Assembly (NCBI GenBank): GCA_039555135.1
Contig: CP114179.1
Span: forward strand, 1,426,001-1,490,000
Source: Phycisphaeraceae bacterium D3-23
GTDB lineage: Bacteria; Planctomycetota; Phycisphaerae; Phycisphaerales; Phycisphaeraceae
Reading direction: 5' to 3'
Length of the DNA stretch: 64,000 nucleotides
In this document: positions 1 to 8,724 of the stretch, one piece after another
Numbering within the stretch: the stretch's first letter is position 1
Layout: each line of letters begins with the position of its first letter
The notes under the pieces: model-generated
Told to the model about the DNA's origin: nothing
Seen by the model: only the letters and a program-made list of their open reading frames with translations
The model's database searches: none
Position numbers and translations under genes: made by a program

Positions 1-17
1 GAGTGCTTGAAGCGGGC

Positions 18-39
18 CCTGGTTGCTGAAGCAACCAGG
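18..39. repeat. short palindrome (CTGGTTGC type)
   Basis: A 9-bp perfect stem (CCTGGTTGC / GCAACCAGG) encloses the loop TGAA. It belongs to the short palindromes scattered through this window (see also 39336-39361 and 47116-47139). It lies about 65 bp beyond the dnaB stop on the minus strand and has no T-tract, so a repeat is more likely than a terminator. Confidence 0.7.
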
Positions 40-105
40 CCGATTCGCTCGGCTCAATCGCACTGGGGCTGGGTCGCAATACGGCTAAAAGCTAACGGCT
101 AGCCG

Positions 106-1512
106 CTAGTAATCCCCGTGGCCGGCGGCGAGGTTGTTGAACCGCGTCGTCGGGCCGTGGAACGTCAGCTTTACGACGCCGGTCGGGCCGTTGCGCTGCT
201 TGGCGATGATGATCTCGGAGAGGTGGTTGGGCTCGTAGTCCGGGTCGGCACGGTGGTAGTAGTCCTCGCGGTGGACCATGGCGACGACGTCGGCATCCTG
301 CTCGATCGAGCCCGACTCGCGCAGGTCGCTCATGCGCGGGCGGTGGCCCTCGCGCTGCTCGGCCGCACGGTTGAGCTGGCTCAAGCAAATCACCGGCACG
401 CTGATCTCACGCGCCAGCGCCTTGATCCCACGCGACAAGCTGGACACCTCTTCCTGGCGCGAGTTCGCGCCGGGGTCGCTCATGAGCTGGAGGTAGTCGA
501 CAAACAGGCACTTGATGTGGTGCTCGGTCGCCATCCGACGGGCCTTGGCACGCAGGGCCATGAGGTTCAGCCCCGGCGTGTCGTCGATGTACATCGGGGC
601 CTCGGCGAGCTCACCGACGGTCATCTGGAGCTGGCCAAAGTCGTCGCGGCTAAGCATGTTCTTCCGCAGCTTCTGCGAGTCCACGCCCGAGCGCGAGCAA
701 AGCAGACGCTGCGCAAGCTGCTGCTTGGACATCTCGAGCGAGAACACGCCGACGGGGATCTTGTTCACCGTCGCGATGTGTTCAGCGATGTTCAGCATAA
801 ACGCGGTCTTGCCCATCGACGGCCGAGCCGCGACGATCGTCATCTCGCCCGGGTGCAGCCCGTTGGTCATCTCGTCAAGCTCGAAGAACCCCGTCTCGAT
901 CCCGGTGACAGCCCGGCCGTCATGCGCCTCGAGCTTCTCCATCGTCTCTTCGAGCAAGGCGTGCAGGTCGGCGGCATCATCAATACCGCGCTTCTCCTGG
1001 ATCTTGAAGATCAGCTGGCCCGCCTTATTCAGCAGATCGTCGGCGGGGTCGTCGGTGTGGTAGCAGTCGTGCATCACCGTCGCCGACGCATCGATCAGCT
1101 TGCGCACCAGCGCCTTCTCGCGCACAAGCTGCGCGTAGTGCCCGGCGCTCACCGCCGAGGGCACCGACTCGAACAGCTCGATCAAGTAGTCCACCCCGCC
1201 GACCTTGTCGAGCGCCCCCTGGTCGGTCAGCTTCTGCGCGAGCTGGACCATGTCGATCGACTGGACGTGGTCGTAAAGCTCGACGAGTGCCTTGTAGATC
1301 GTGCCGTGGGCGGGCTTGTAGAAGTCCTCGGGCGACTTGACGATCTGCACGACCTCGCCGCAGACCCGCCAGTCGAGGATCATCGAGCCCAAGAGCGCGC
1401 ACTCGGCCTCGATCGCGCTGGGCGGGAGCTTGTCGAAGAGCTTGCCCACGTCGATGGTGCGCTCGGAGCGCTTGTCGTAGTTCGGGTTGCGCGGGGTCTG
1501 TGCGGTGGACAT
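106..1512 (-). CDS. dnaB: replicative DNA helicase DnaB
   Basis: This is the hexameric 5'-3' helicase that unwinds DNA at the replication fork and recruits primase. The 468 residues match the usual DnaB length. The N-terminal primase-interaction domain spans about residues 25-130. A RecA-like core follows, with Walker A ARPSMGKT near residue 230, Walker B LFVDYLQLM near 340, and the C-terminal arginine-finger/P-loop segment AKQRNGPTG near 440. The ATG at 1512 begins MSTAQTPRN, and the conserved domain starts about 28 residues later. No intein is seen in the Walker A region, where DnaB inteins often sit. The next gene upstream is a PfkB-type kinase, separated by an inverted repeat, so co-transcription is uncertain. 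The identification is secure. Confidence 0.97.
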   Translation of the reverse strand: MSTAQTPRNPNYDKRSERTIDVGKLFDKLPPSAIEAECALLGSMILDWRVCGEVVQIVKSPEDFYKPAHGTIYKALVELYDHVQSIDMVQLAQKLTDQGALDKVGGVDYLIELFESVPSAVSAGHYAQLVREKALVRKLIDASATVMHDCYHTDDPADDLLNKAGQLIFKIQEKRGIDDAADLHALLEETMEKLEAHDGRAVTGIETGFFELDEMTNGLHPGEMTIVAARPSMGKTAFMLNIAEHIATVNKIPVGVFSLEMSKQQLAQRLLCSRSGVDSQKLRKNMLSRDDFGQLQMTVGELAEAPMYIDDTPGLNLMALRAKARRMATEHHIKCLFVDYLQLMSDPGANSRQEEVSSLSRGIKALAREISVPVICLSQLNRAAEQREGHRPRMSDLRESGSIEQDADVVAMVHREDYYHRADPDYEPNHLSEIIIAKQRNGPTGVVKLTFHGPTTRFNNLAAGHGDY

Positions 1513-1582
1513 CTAGCGTATGGTCGCAGGTCGGGGGGAGGGTGCAAGGCGGGCGGTAAAGGTTGTCGGTTACGGCGGGGAT

Positions 1583-1668
1583 AAGTGAGTGAACAGTGCA
1601 CAGTGAGCAGTGAACAGGTAAGGCCTTGCCTGTTCACTGTGGACTATTCACTGTTCACTTGTGACTTA
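1583..1668. repeat. AGTGAACAGTG inverted repeat
   Basis: Two arms of about 38 bp, built from iterations of CAGTGAACAG, face each other around the palindromic centre AAGGCCTT. The right arm runs into the kinase stop codon (TTA at 1666-1668 on the plus strand). A single related arm recurs at 21901-21927. The element fills most of the dnaB/kinase gap. It could fold into a long hairpin in RNA, but it has no T-run. Confidence 0.85.
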
Positions 1669-2862
1669 CTCCGGCTCGGGCAGCGCGTCGCAGAAGCCGG
1701 CGAGGTCGGTAAGCGATGGGCTGTGGGCGTTTCGGACGTAGTAGCCGCTGGTGGCGGTGCCGGCGCAGAGCATCTGGTCGAGCGGGAGCCCGGCGAGGAG
1801 GCCGAGGCAGAAGCCGGCGTTGAAGTTGTCGCCCGCGCCGGTGGAGAGCTTGGGGTGGTCGATGAACGGGCCGAAGAAGGTGGCGCGGTGGACTTCGGCG
1901 TCGGGGTCGCGGGGGTCGCTCCCGGCGGCGAGCATCGCGCCCGCGGCGGCGCGGCGGGGGTGGACGACGCAGCAGCGCAGCCCGAGCGCGGCGCGGAGGT
2001 TGGTGGCCGTCGATTCGATCGCCAGCTCTTCCTCGCCCTCGATGCTGAGCCCCAGCACGTGCGCGACCTGCGACGCCTCCTTAAGGTTGAGCCCGAGCGT
2101 GACGCCCGTCATCGTCGCGAGGTGGGCGATCTCGTCGAGCGCGGCTTTGAGGTCTTGCTCGGTGCGCTTCTCGGGGTCGGTCAGGTCGATAAAGACCTGC
2201 GGCCCCCCGGAAGTTGCGCCCGCGCTGCCCGCCCCACTGGGCAGTATCTCATCCGCCAAGGCATCGAACACCGTCCCGAGCAGCGGGCACATCGACCAGT
2301 TGACGATGCCGACGAGCTTCGCGTCGGTGACGAGCTTGGCGTACGCCGCGCGGCCGATGACGGCGTCGATCTGCTCTTGATTGACATCGTTGAGCGATTC
2401 GAGCTTGCCGATCATCAGCTTGCCGTCCGTGAACTCGAGCGCATCGGTCGCGGCGGGCGCGGCGATGGGGTGGAGCGTGGCGATCTTGGCGAAGTCGGCA
2501 AAGATCGGGTGGGGCCCGCCGCGTTTGGGGTCGCCGACCGCGCCGAGGTAGTCGACGCGCAGCCCGGCGCGGGCCATGGCGTTGGCCATGATCGGGCCGT
2601 TGCCGCCGAGCTTCTGCTGGCGGGTGACGAGTTCGTAGTTGCTGGACTTGCCCGCCGCGGCAGCGATCTTTTCGCCGAAGCGTGCGATGGTGGGGACCGG
2701 GTCGTAGAGGTCGACGCCGTAGCGTTTGTCGACGACATTGATGATGGAGTCGACAAAGCCGTCGAAGCCCAGGAGGACGGGGGTGGCGTCGCCGGTGCTT
2801 GCAAAGGCGCGGAGCCCGGCGGCGGTGGCGCGGGCAGTCTCGTGGCGATCGGGGTCGTGCAT
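1666..2862 (-). CDS. PfkB-family carbohydrate kinase
   Basis: This is a ribokinase/PfkB-fold sugar kinase that transfers ATP phosphate to a sugar or nucleoside; the substrate is not evident. The PfkB signature LSTGAGDNFNAGFCLGLL near the C-terminus carries the catalytic Asp and the anion hole. The N-terminal part has a Gly-rich segment (KLGGNGPIMANAMARAG). The ATG at 2862 (MHDPDRHETARA) is preferred because the frame upstream of it is low-complexity and lies in the intergenic region; this gives 398 residues. A Gly/Ser/Ala-rich insertion (ILPSGAGSAGATSGGP) interrupts an otherwise conserved stretch and is encoded by a repeat-like segment at 2200-2250. The gene is divergent from leuS. The family is sure; the substrate is unknown. 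Confidence 0.85.
   Translation of the reverse strand: MHDPDRHETARATAAGLRAFASTGDATPVLLGFDGFVDSIINVVDKRYGVDLYDPVPTIARFGEKIAAAAGKSSNYELVTRQQKLGGNGPIMANAMARAGLRVDYLGAVGDPKRGGPHPIFADFAKIATLHPIAAPAATDALEFTDGKLMIGKLESLNDVNQEQIDAVIGRAAYAKLVTDAKLVGIVNWSMCPLLGTVFDALADEILPSGAGSAGATSGGPQVFIDLTDPEKRTEQDLKAALDEIAHLATMTGVTLGLNLKEASQVAHVLGLSIEGEEELAIESTATNLRAALGLRCCVVHPRRAAAGAMLAAGSDPRDPDAEVHRATFFGPFIDHPKLSTGAGDNFNAGFCLGLLAGLPLDQMLCAGTATSGYYVRNAHSPSLTDLAGFCDALPEPE
2200..2252. repeat. in-frame repeat-like insert in kinase gene
   Basis: Read on the coding strand, this segment starts GCGGATGA, contains the hairpin CTGCCC...GGGCAG (2226-2245 on the plus strand) and ends AACTTCCGGGGGG. The same start and end motifs bound the insert in dxs at 31397-31459. 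It encodes a Gly/Ser/Ala-rich loop. Confidence 0.45.
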
Positions 2863-3179
2863 GGGGCGATGATACCGCAGCGGGCCGACATCGGGACCAC
2901 GCCTAAAAGCCAATCGCAACAAGCCGCACGACGCGACATTGGGCAGGCCTACAGGCCACTCCGGCCCGCTGAGCCGTTGCACAGCGGGCAGCGCCTTCCT
3001 CAACCGCGACCCAACGCGCCGCCCGCCGGGGGGTGGCTAAACATCGGCGTGTCCCGCCCTTGCGCAGTGACCCTCCAAACCCTGCCCCGCTCCTGCCGAA
3101 CGGTTCGGTGATCGGATAAACTGCACGATTCGCCCGGCAAACCGCGCGATCGACAACCGCCAAACACCGACACACCATC
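2863..3179. promoter_or_regulatory. divergent intergenic region, kinase/leuS
   Basis: A 317-bp gap between divergent start codons must hold promoters in both directions. I see no T-box or other known leader for leuS, only a small palindrome (CCGAACGGTTCGG, about 3096-3108) and GC-rich sequence. No open frame here looks coding. Confidence 0.4.
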
Positions 3180-6125
3180 ATGAAATACGACTTCCAACAG
3201 ATCGAAAAACGCTGGCAGGACCACTGGGAAAACGCGCGCACGTTCGCGACGCCCAACCCCGGCCAGCCGGACTTCGAGAGCGACAAACCCAAGTTCTACG
3301 TCCTCGATATGTTCCCCTACCCCTCGGGCGTCGGGCTCCACGTCGGCCACCCGCTGGGCTATATCGCGACCGACATCGTCGCGCGCTACAAAAAGATGCG
3401 CGGGTTCAACGTCCTCCACCCGATGGGGTTTGATGCGTTTGGGCTCCCGGCCGAGCAGTACGCGGTCGAGCACAACGTCCACCCGCGCATCACCACCGAG
3501 AACAACATCAAGAACATGGTCCACCAGCTCAAACGCCTGGGCATGGGCTACGACTGGGAACGCACCTTCGCGACGACCGACCCCGACTACGTCAAGTGGA
3601 CGCAGTGGATCTTCGTCCAGATGTTCCACCACTACTTCGACCCGCTGCTCAAGAAAGCACGGCCGATCCGCGAACTCGTCAACAAGCTCGCGCAGGAAGA
3701 CTACTACGTCGGCATCGACGGCGAACTCATCGTCTCGGGTGATATCGAAAACACCGAAGCGCTCGGCGGGATCGGCGACCCGACCGTACACAAGTGGCAC
3801 GAGCTCGACGAAGGCCAGCAGTCGCGCCTGCTCGACGAGTACCGACTGGCGTTCATGGCCGAGGTCGAGGTCAACTGGTGCCCCGGGCTGGGCACCGTGC
3901 TGGCGAACGAAGAAGTCACCAACGACGGCCGCAGCGAACGCGGCAACTTCCCGGTCTTCAAGCGGCCCTTGAAGCAGTGGATGCTGCGCATCACAAGCTA
4001 CTGCGACCGGCTGATCGAAGGCCTCGACCACGTCGCCTGGCCCGACTCGATCAAGAAGCTCCAACGCGACTGGATCGGCAAATCCACCGGCGCGGAAGTC
4101 GATTTTGCCTTGGCCGACGGCGATCAATCCATCCGCGTCTTCACCACCCGGCCCGACACGCTCTTCGGCGCGACGTACATGGTCCTCGCCCCCGAGCACC
4201 CGCTCGTCGAGGCGATCACCACCGATGCGCAACACGCCGAGGTCCAGGCCTACCGCGCCCTGGCCGAGCAGATGTCCAGCATCGAACGCCAGGCCGCAGG
4301 CGGCGCGGCCGGCGACGCCAAAAATAAAACCGGCGTGTTCACCGGCGGCTACGCCATCAACCCGGTCAACGGCGAAAAAATACCCGTCTGGGTCGCCGAC
4401 TACGTCATGATGGGCTACGGCACCGGCGCGATCATGGCCGTGCCCGCGCACGACGAACGCGACTACGCCTTCGCCTCGAAGTTCGGCCTGCCGATCGTCG
4501 AAGTCGTCCAGTCCCCCAAAGACCACGACATCACACAGGAGGCATGGACCGGACACGGCGAACTCATCAACTCGGGCAACGAAGAAGTCTCCATCAACGG
4601 CATGCCCGTCGATGAAGCGAAAAAGAAAATCACCGACTGGCTGCACGACAAAGCGCTCGGCTCGCCCAAGGTCAATTACAAGCTCCGCGACTGGCTGTTC
4701 AGCCGGCAACGCTACTGGGGCGAACCGTTCCCGATCCTGCACGGGCCCGATGGCGAAATCCGCACTGTCGATGAAGCCGACCTGCCCGTCGAGCTGCCCG
4801 AGATGGACGACTTCAAGCCCACGGGCTCCGACGACCCCGACGCCCCGCCCCAGCCCCCACTCGGCCGCGCGGGCGACGACTGGCAGACCGTTACGATCGA
4901 CGGCACAACCTATCAACGCGAACTCAACACCATGCCCAACTGGGCCGGCTCATGCTGGTACTACCTTCGATATCTTGACCCACGGAATAATGACGCGCTG
5001 GCTGGGCCAGATGCGGAGCGGTATTGGATGCTCTCGAAAAGGGGCCAAGGCGCCAAGGGGTCAGGGGGCCAAGACAAAGGCAAAGGATCGAAGCACTCGG
5101 CCCCTCGGCCCCACGACCCCACGGCCCCTTCCGACTACCACGCCGGCGGCGTCGATCTCTACGTCGGCGGCGCGGAGCACGCGGTGCTGCACCTGCTCTA
5201 CGCCCGGTTCTGGCACAAGTTCCTCTGCGATATCGGCACCGTATCCACGCCCGAGCCGTTCGGCCGATACTTTGCCCAGGGGTATATCCAGGCGTACTGC
5301 TACCGCGACGAGCGCGGCATGCCCGTCGAGGCGTCGCAGGTCTTCACCGAGACCGGCCGCCCTGCGGCCGAGGCACAGGGGGAGAAGGGCGCCAGCTTTG
5401 TCTATGAAGGCAAGCCCGTTACGGAAGAGTTCGGCAAGATGGGCAAATCACTCCGAAACGCGGTCGGCCCCGAAACCGTCTGCGAAGACTTCGGCTGCGA
5501 CACGCTCCGGCTGTACGAGATGTACATGGGTCCGCTCGAACAGAGCAAGGTCTGGAACACCGCCGACATCGTCGGCGTCCACCGCTTCCTCAACCGGCTT
5601 TGGCGCGTCGTGCTCGACGAGGAGACCGGCAGGGTCCGCGTCGCCGACACTGCGCCCGACGAAGACCTCAACCGCAAAGTCCACGCCACGGTCAAGCGTG
5701 TCACCGAGGCGATGGAGGGCATGCACTTCAACGTCGCCATCGCCGCGCTGATCGAGCTCAACAACGCGCTCGTCGGCCAAGACGCCCCGCCCCGCGCAGC
5801 CGTCGAACCCCTCATCCGACTGCTCAACCCCATCGCCCCGCACGTCGCGGAAGAACTCTGGGCCCGGCTCGGCCACAGCACCTTCCTCGCCGACACCGGC
5901 TGGCCCACATGGGACGAGGCCGCGCTCAAGGTCGACGCCATCGAGATTCCCGTCCAGGTCAACGGCAAGCTGCGCGGCAAGGTGACAGTGCCTGTCGATG
6001 CCGACAACGACGCGATCGAGCAGCTCGCCAAGCAGGACGAGAACGTGGCCGAGCATTTAGACGGAAAAACCGTGCGAAAAGTCATTGTGATCCCCAAGCG
6101 GTTGATTAACATCGTGGTGAGTTAG
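3180..6125 (+). CDS. leuS: leucyl-tRNA synthetase
   Basis: A cytoplasmic class I aminoacyl-tRNA synthetase that charges tRNA-Leu. The HIGH-type motif is at residues about 45-58 (PSGVGLHVGHPLGY). The CP1 editing domain covers about 230-480, with the TTRPDTLFGATYMVLAPEHPL segment and the conserved VPAHDERD. WAGSCWYYLRYLDP lies near 585, and the KMSKS loop appears as KMGKS near 760. A tRNA-binding anticodon and C-terminal domain follows. At 981 residues it is longer than the usual 860-880. Part of the excess is a Lys/Gly/Pro-rich insert of about 40 residues (about 618-655) encoded by the repeat at 5037-5131, just before HAGGVDLYVGGAEHA. The ATG at 3180 begins MKYDFQQIEKRWQ as in other LeuS proteins. 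The identification is secure. Confidence 0.97.
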   Translation: MKYDFQQIEKRWQDHWENARTFATPNPGQPDFESDKPKFYVLDMFPYPSGVGLHVGHPLGYIATDIVARYKKMRGFNVLHPMGFDAFGLPAEQYAVEHNVHPRITTENNIKNMVHQLKRLGMGYDWERTFATTDPDYVKWTQWIFVQMFHHYFDPLLKKARPIRELVNKLAQEDYYVGIDGELIVSGDIENTEALGGIGDPTVHKWHELDEGQQSRLLDEYRLAFMAEVEVNWCPGLGTVLANEEVTNDGRSERGNFPVFKRPLKQWMLRITSYCDRLIEGLDHVAWPDSIKKLQRDWIGKSTGAEVDFALADGDQSIRVFTTRPDTLFGATYMVLAPEHPLVEAITTDAQHAEVQAYRALAEQMSSIERQAAGGAAGDAKNKTGVFTGGYAINPVNGEKIPVWVADYVMMGYGTGAIMAVPAHDERDYAFASKFGLPIVEVVQSPKDHDITQEAWTGHGELINSGNEEVSINGMPVDEAKKKITDWLHDKALGSPKVNYKLRDWLFSRQRYWGEPFPILHGPDGEIRTVDEADLPVELPEMDDFKPTGSDDPDAPPQPPLGRAGDDWQTVTIDGTTYQRELNTMPNWAGSCWYYLRYLDPRNNDALAGPDAERYWMLSKRGQGAKGSGGQDKGKGSKHSAPRPHDPTAPSDYHAGGVDLYVGGAEHAVLHLLYARFWHKFLCDIGTVSTPEPFGRYFAQGYIQAYCYRDERGMPVEASQVFTETGRPAAEAQGEKGASFVYEGKPVTEEFGKMGKSLRNAVGPETVCEDFGCDTLRLYEMYMGPLEQSKVWNTADIVGVHRFLNRLWRVVLDEETGRVRVADTAPDEDLNRKVHATVKRVTEAMEGMHFNVAIAALIELNNALVGQDAPPRAAVEPLIRLLNPIAPHVAEELWARLGHSTFLADTGWPTWDEAALKVDAIEIPVQVNGKLRGKVTVPVDADNDAIEQLAKQDENVAEHLDGKTVRKVIVIPKRLINIVVS
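5037..5131. repeat. in-frame inverted repeat inside leuS
   Basis: Iterated AGGGGCCA-type sequence (5037-5072) faces its imperfect reverse complement, GGCCCC-type sequence (5098-5131), across a short A-rich centre. It is translated as a low-complexity Lys/Gly/Ser then Pro-rich stretch in the catalytic half of LeuS, where homologues have a short loop. The reading frame is intact on both sides. Confidence 0.75.
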
Positions 6126-6128
6126 GCC

Positions 6129-6533
6129 TTGAACCCGACAGATGACAGATCGACAGCACAACCCGAAGCCAAGGGCAAACACCTTGTGCGTATAGTTGGG
6201 CGATCGCTCTCTTGGGTTCTCTGTGCTATCGCAGCCGCCACCATCTTCACCCTTGGCCTGATGATCTACTATGAGTTTTTGTTTGTTGCTGTGGCATATA
6301 CGAGGCCGATCCTCTTTGGTTTACGATCGGGCGGCCCTAACATGGGCCACTGGGTCGCGCGTCTGCCCGCATCCCCTTGCCTCTCGGCAGCTTCCGTGCT
6401 TGCGATCACTGTGATTGCAAAAGAGGCCGTCTTGTCCAAACGACTCGCCTGTTGCATTGTGACCAATCTGGCGGCAGTTTTGCTGTCATGCGTACTGCTA
6501 TTCACTTTCTTCATCGCCCTGCTATTCAGCTAG
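6129..6533 (+). CDS. small membrane protein, unknown
   Basis: I do not recognise a family. The 134-residue product has about three hydrophobic segments: residues 29-58, one around 90-100, and the C-terminal 107-133. Polar Thr/Ala/Gly stretches lie between them, so it is probably an inner-membrane protein. It begins with TTG only 3 bp after the leuS stop; translation may be coupled to leuS, and no in-frame ATG near the N-terminus precedes the first membrane segment. Base composition is clearly less GC-rich than in leuS or trpG, and codon use is mixed. This suggests recent acquisition or relaxed constraint. Confidence that it is expressed is moderate. Confidence 0.5.
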   Translation: MNPTDDRSTAQPEAKGKHLVRIVGRSLSWVLCAIAAATIFTLGLMIYYEFLFVAVAYTRPILFGLRSGGPNMGHWVARLPASPCLSAASVLAITVIAKEAVLSKRLACCIVTNLAAVLLSCVLLFTFFIALLFS

Positions 6534-6572
6534 GTACAATCCATTACCCTAGTCTCAAACACCAGCATTCCC

Positions 6573-7229
6573 ATGATCCTCATCATCGACAACTACGACA
6601 GCTTCACCTACAACCTCGTCCAGCGCATCGGCGAGCTGATGGTGGCCAACGGCCACGACGCCGAGGCGCTGCCGATCAAGGTCGTGCGCAACGATAAGAT
6701 CGCGCCCGACGAAGCGCTCGCGCTCAACCCCACGCACGTCATCGTCTCGCCCGGGCCCTGCACGCCCAACGAGGCCGGCGTGTCGATGGATGTGATCGAC
6801 ACCTTCGCGGGCAAGACCCCGCTGCTGGGCGTCTGCCTCGGGCACCAGTCCATCGGCCAGAAGTTCGGCATGGTCGTCGAGCGCCACACCAAGCTCATGC
6901 ACGGCAAAACCAGCCCCGTCCACCACGACGGCCGGGGGCTCTTCGTCGGCATGTCCAACCCCTTCACCGCCACCCGCTACCACTCCCTCATCATCAACAA
7001 AGGCAGCTTCAACAACGAACGCTTCGAGGTCACCGCCTGGACGGATGAGGGCGAGATCATGGGCCTGCGCAGCAAGCCCGGCAGTTTTTCCGACAACGCA
7101 GGCGATGGAACGGAGCACCCACTGGAGGGTGTGCAGTTCCACCCCGAGAGTTTCTTGACGGTCGAGGGGCCGACGCTGCTGGCAAACTTCCTGGGACTGC
7201 CGAGGCCGAAGGTCGAATCGGTGATGTGA
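6573..7229 (+). CDS. trpG: glutamine amidotransferase (anthranilate/ADC synthase component II)
   Basis: A class I glutamine amidotransferase subunit that releases ammonia from glutamine for chorismate amination, in tryptophan or p-aminobenzoate synthesis. [15 protein letters not shown] is the canonical N-terminus. The nucleophile is Cys88 in [10 protein letters not shown], and the His189/Glu191 pair is in GVQFHPES. Its 218 residues are slightly longer than typical because of an insert before the last motif (about residues 168-182). No trpE/pabB is adjacent, so whether it serves TrpE (anthranilate), PabB (aminodeoxychorismate) or both cannot be decided from this window. It is followed by a 103-bp inverted repeat, then larA. 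Family certain; trpG versus pabA open. Confidence 0.9.
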   Translation: MILIIDNYDSFTYNLVQRIGELMVANGHDAEALPIKVVRNDKIAPDEALALNPTHVIVSPGPCTPNEAGVSMDVIDTFAGKTPLLGVCLGHQSIGQKFGMVVERHTKLMHGKTSPVHHDGRGLFVGMSNPFTATRYHSLIINKGSFNNERFEVTAWTDEGEIMGLRSKPGSFSDNAGDGTEHPLEGVQFHPESFLTVEGPTLLANFLGLPRPKVESVM

Positions 7230-7246
7230 TCGACTCGAAGTTCCCA

Positions 7247-7349
7247 GGGTGCCACACAACTGACCCGTCCGCGGGTCTGCTGTGTGCGTCTTGGAACAAT
7301 AGTCTTGCATCCCACACACAGCAGCCCTTCGGGCAGTTGTGTGGCACCC
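7247..7349. repeat. inverted repeat family A, copy 1
   Basis: The element is bounded by GGGTGCCACACAACTG and its exact reverse complement. A second nested pair lies inside (CTGCTGTGTG at 7277-7286 and CACACACAGCAG at 7312-7323), plus two small hairpins (ACCCG/CGGGT and CCCTTCGGG). It is 103 bp long. A second copy with the same ends and design lies at 57069-57170, 50 kb away. It encodes nothing and sits between trpG and larA. Confidence 0.9.
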
Positions 7350-7396
7350 GCTGTTTCACACTGCGTATCATGTAATCGTCACCCCGGAGCACCACG

Positions 7397-8698
7397 ATGA
7401 AAACCACCACCCTCCGCTACGGCCGCGACACGATCACGCTGAGTGTGCCCGACTCGGCCGACCTGCTCAACGGGCCGACGATCCCCGCGCTGGCCGACCC
7501 CCAGGCGGCGGTGCGTGATGCGCTGCGCAGCCCCATCGGGTCCGACCCGCTGCGCGCGATCGCCGAGCGCAAGAAGCCCGACACCGTCTGCATCACGATG
7601 AGCGATATCACCCGGCCCGTGCCCAACGAACTCATCATCACCGCGATCCTCGAAGAACTTAACGCGGCCGGTGTCCCGGACAACGCCTGTACGATCCTCA
7701 TCGCCACGGGGATGCACCGCCCCTCCACCGACGCCGAGCGCGAGCACATGCTCGGCCGCGCTTTGATGGACCGCTGTACGATCATCGACCACGAGGCCGA
7801 CGCGACCGACACGCATGTCCGTGTGAGCGACGACCCGCCGGTGAGTGTGAACAAGCTCTACGCCGAGGCGGATTTGAAGATCGTGACCGGCCTGATCGAG
7901 CCGCACTTCATGGCCGGGTACTCCGGCGGGCGCAAGGGCATCTGCCCGGGCCTCGTCGACCTCGCCACCGTCCAGCGTTTCCACGGGGTCCAAACGATGG
8001 GCGACCTCAACTCCCGCGAAGGGTTGATGGAAGGCAACCCCTGCCACGCGATCTCGATGGCCGTCGCCACAAAGGTCGGCTGCGACTTCCTGGTCAATGC
8101 CGCGATCACCCACGACCGCCGGCCCGCGGGGGTCTACGCCGGCGATATGGTCGAGGCACATTTGGCCGGGTGCGCGCAGGTCGGCGACTGGACCTCGGCC
8201 GACCTCGAAACTACATATGACCTCGTCATTACTTCCGCAGGCGGGTACCCGCTGGACGAGAGTTTCTATCAGACGATCAAGGGCGTCGTGATGGCGCTGC
8301 CCGCGCTGCATGGGGACTCGACACTCGTCGTGTGTTCGGGCTGTAAAGAAGTCGGCTCGCCAGAGTTCACCAAGCTCATGGCCGAGTACGGCACGGACCA
8401 CCGCGCGTTCCTCGACCACATCGAGACCAGCGGCGTCACCGGCAAGGACCAGTGGAGCTACCAGATGCACACCCGCGTGCTCGAAAAGATCGGCGTCGAT
8501 CGGCTGCTCCTCGCCAACGACGAGATCGCCCGGGACGACCAGCCGGGCTTGGCCGTGAGCCCACTACGCGGTGAGGGCGCGGTGCAGCAGCGCGTGCAGG
8601 CGTTTGTGGATCGGTATGTCGCGGAACACCCGGACGCGCGGATCGCGGTGGTGCCGGAGGGGCCGTATACGATGCTGCGGGCTGGGGTGTTGGTGTAA
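7397..8698 (+). CDS. larA: LarA-type nickel-dependent racemase
   Basis: Lactate racemase LarA interconverts D- and L-lactate (or a related 2-hydroxyacid) using a covalently bound nickel-pincer nucleotide. The 433-residue protein keeps the key residues known from the Lactobacillus enzyme. His107 lies in IATGMHRP. His170 and the cofactor-attaching Lys180 lie in EPHFMAGYSGGRK. His196 lies in QRFHG. The spacing (170-180-196) equals that of the characterised enzyme (174-184-200). No cofactor genes (larB, larC, larE) or lactate permease are adjacent, so the substrate may differ; many LarA homologues act on other 2-hydroxyacids. The ATG at 7397 lies a few bases after GGAGCACCACG. Family assignment is strong; substrate uncertain. 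Confidence 0.9.
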   Translation: MKTTTLRYGRDTITLSVPDSADLLNGPTIPALADPQAAVRDALRSPIGSDPLRAIAERKKPDTVCITMSDITRPVPNELIITAILEELNAAGVPDNACTILIATGMHRPSTDAEREHMLGRALMDRCTIIDHEADATDTHVRVSDDPPVSVNKLYAEADLKIVTGLIEPHFMAGYSGGRKGICPGLVDLATVQRFHGVQTMGDLNSREGLMEGNPCHAISMAVATKVGCDFLVNAAITHDRRPAGVYAGDMVEAHLAGCAQVGDWTSADLETTYDLVITSAGGYPLDESFYQTIKGVVMALPALHGDSTLVVCSGCKEVGSPEFTKLMAEYGTDHRAFLDHIETSGVTGKDQWSYQMHTRVLEKIGVDRLLLANDEIARDDQPGLAVSPLRGEGAVQQRVQAFVDRYVAEHPDARIAVVPEGPYTMLRAGVLV

Positions 8699-8724
8699 TA
8701 TTCAACCAGCACAGATGCAATATA

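Noticed and set aside
118-1584. A 488-codon open frame on the plus strand opposite dnaB
   Set aside because: Its product is a low-complexity Arg/Val/Leu/Asp-rich sequence with no motif. It is the mirror of the dnaB codon bias in GC-rich DNA.
3000-4916. A 638-codon frame opposite leuS
   Set aside because: Complementary-strand artefact; valine/aspartate-rich with no domain, while leuS is clearly real.
5037-5131. Intein in leucyl-tRNA synthetase
   Set aside because: The insert is only about 40 residues, lacks Cys/Ser-Asn splice residues, and is built from an inverted repeat.
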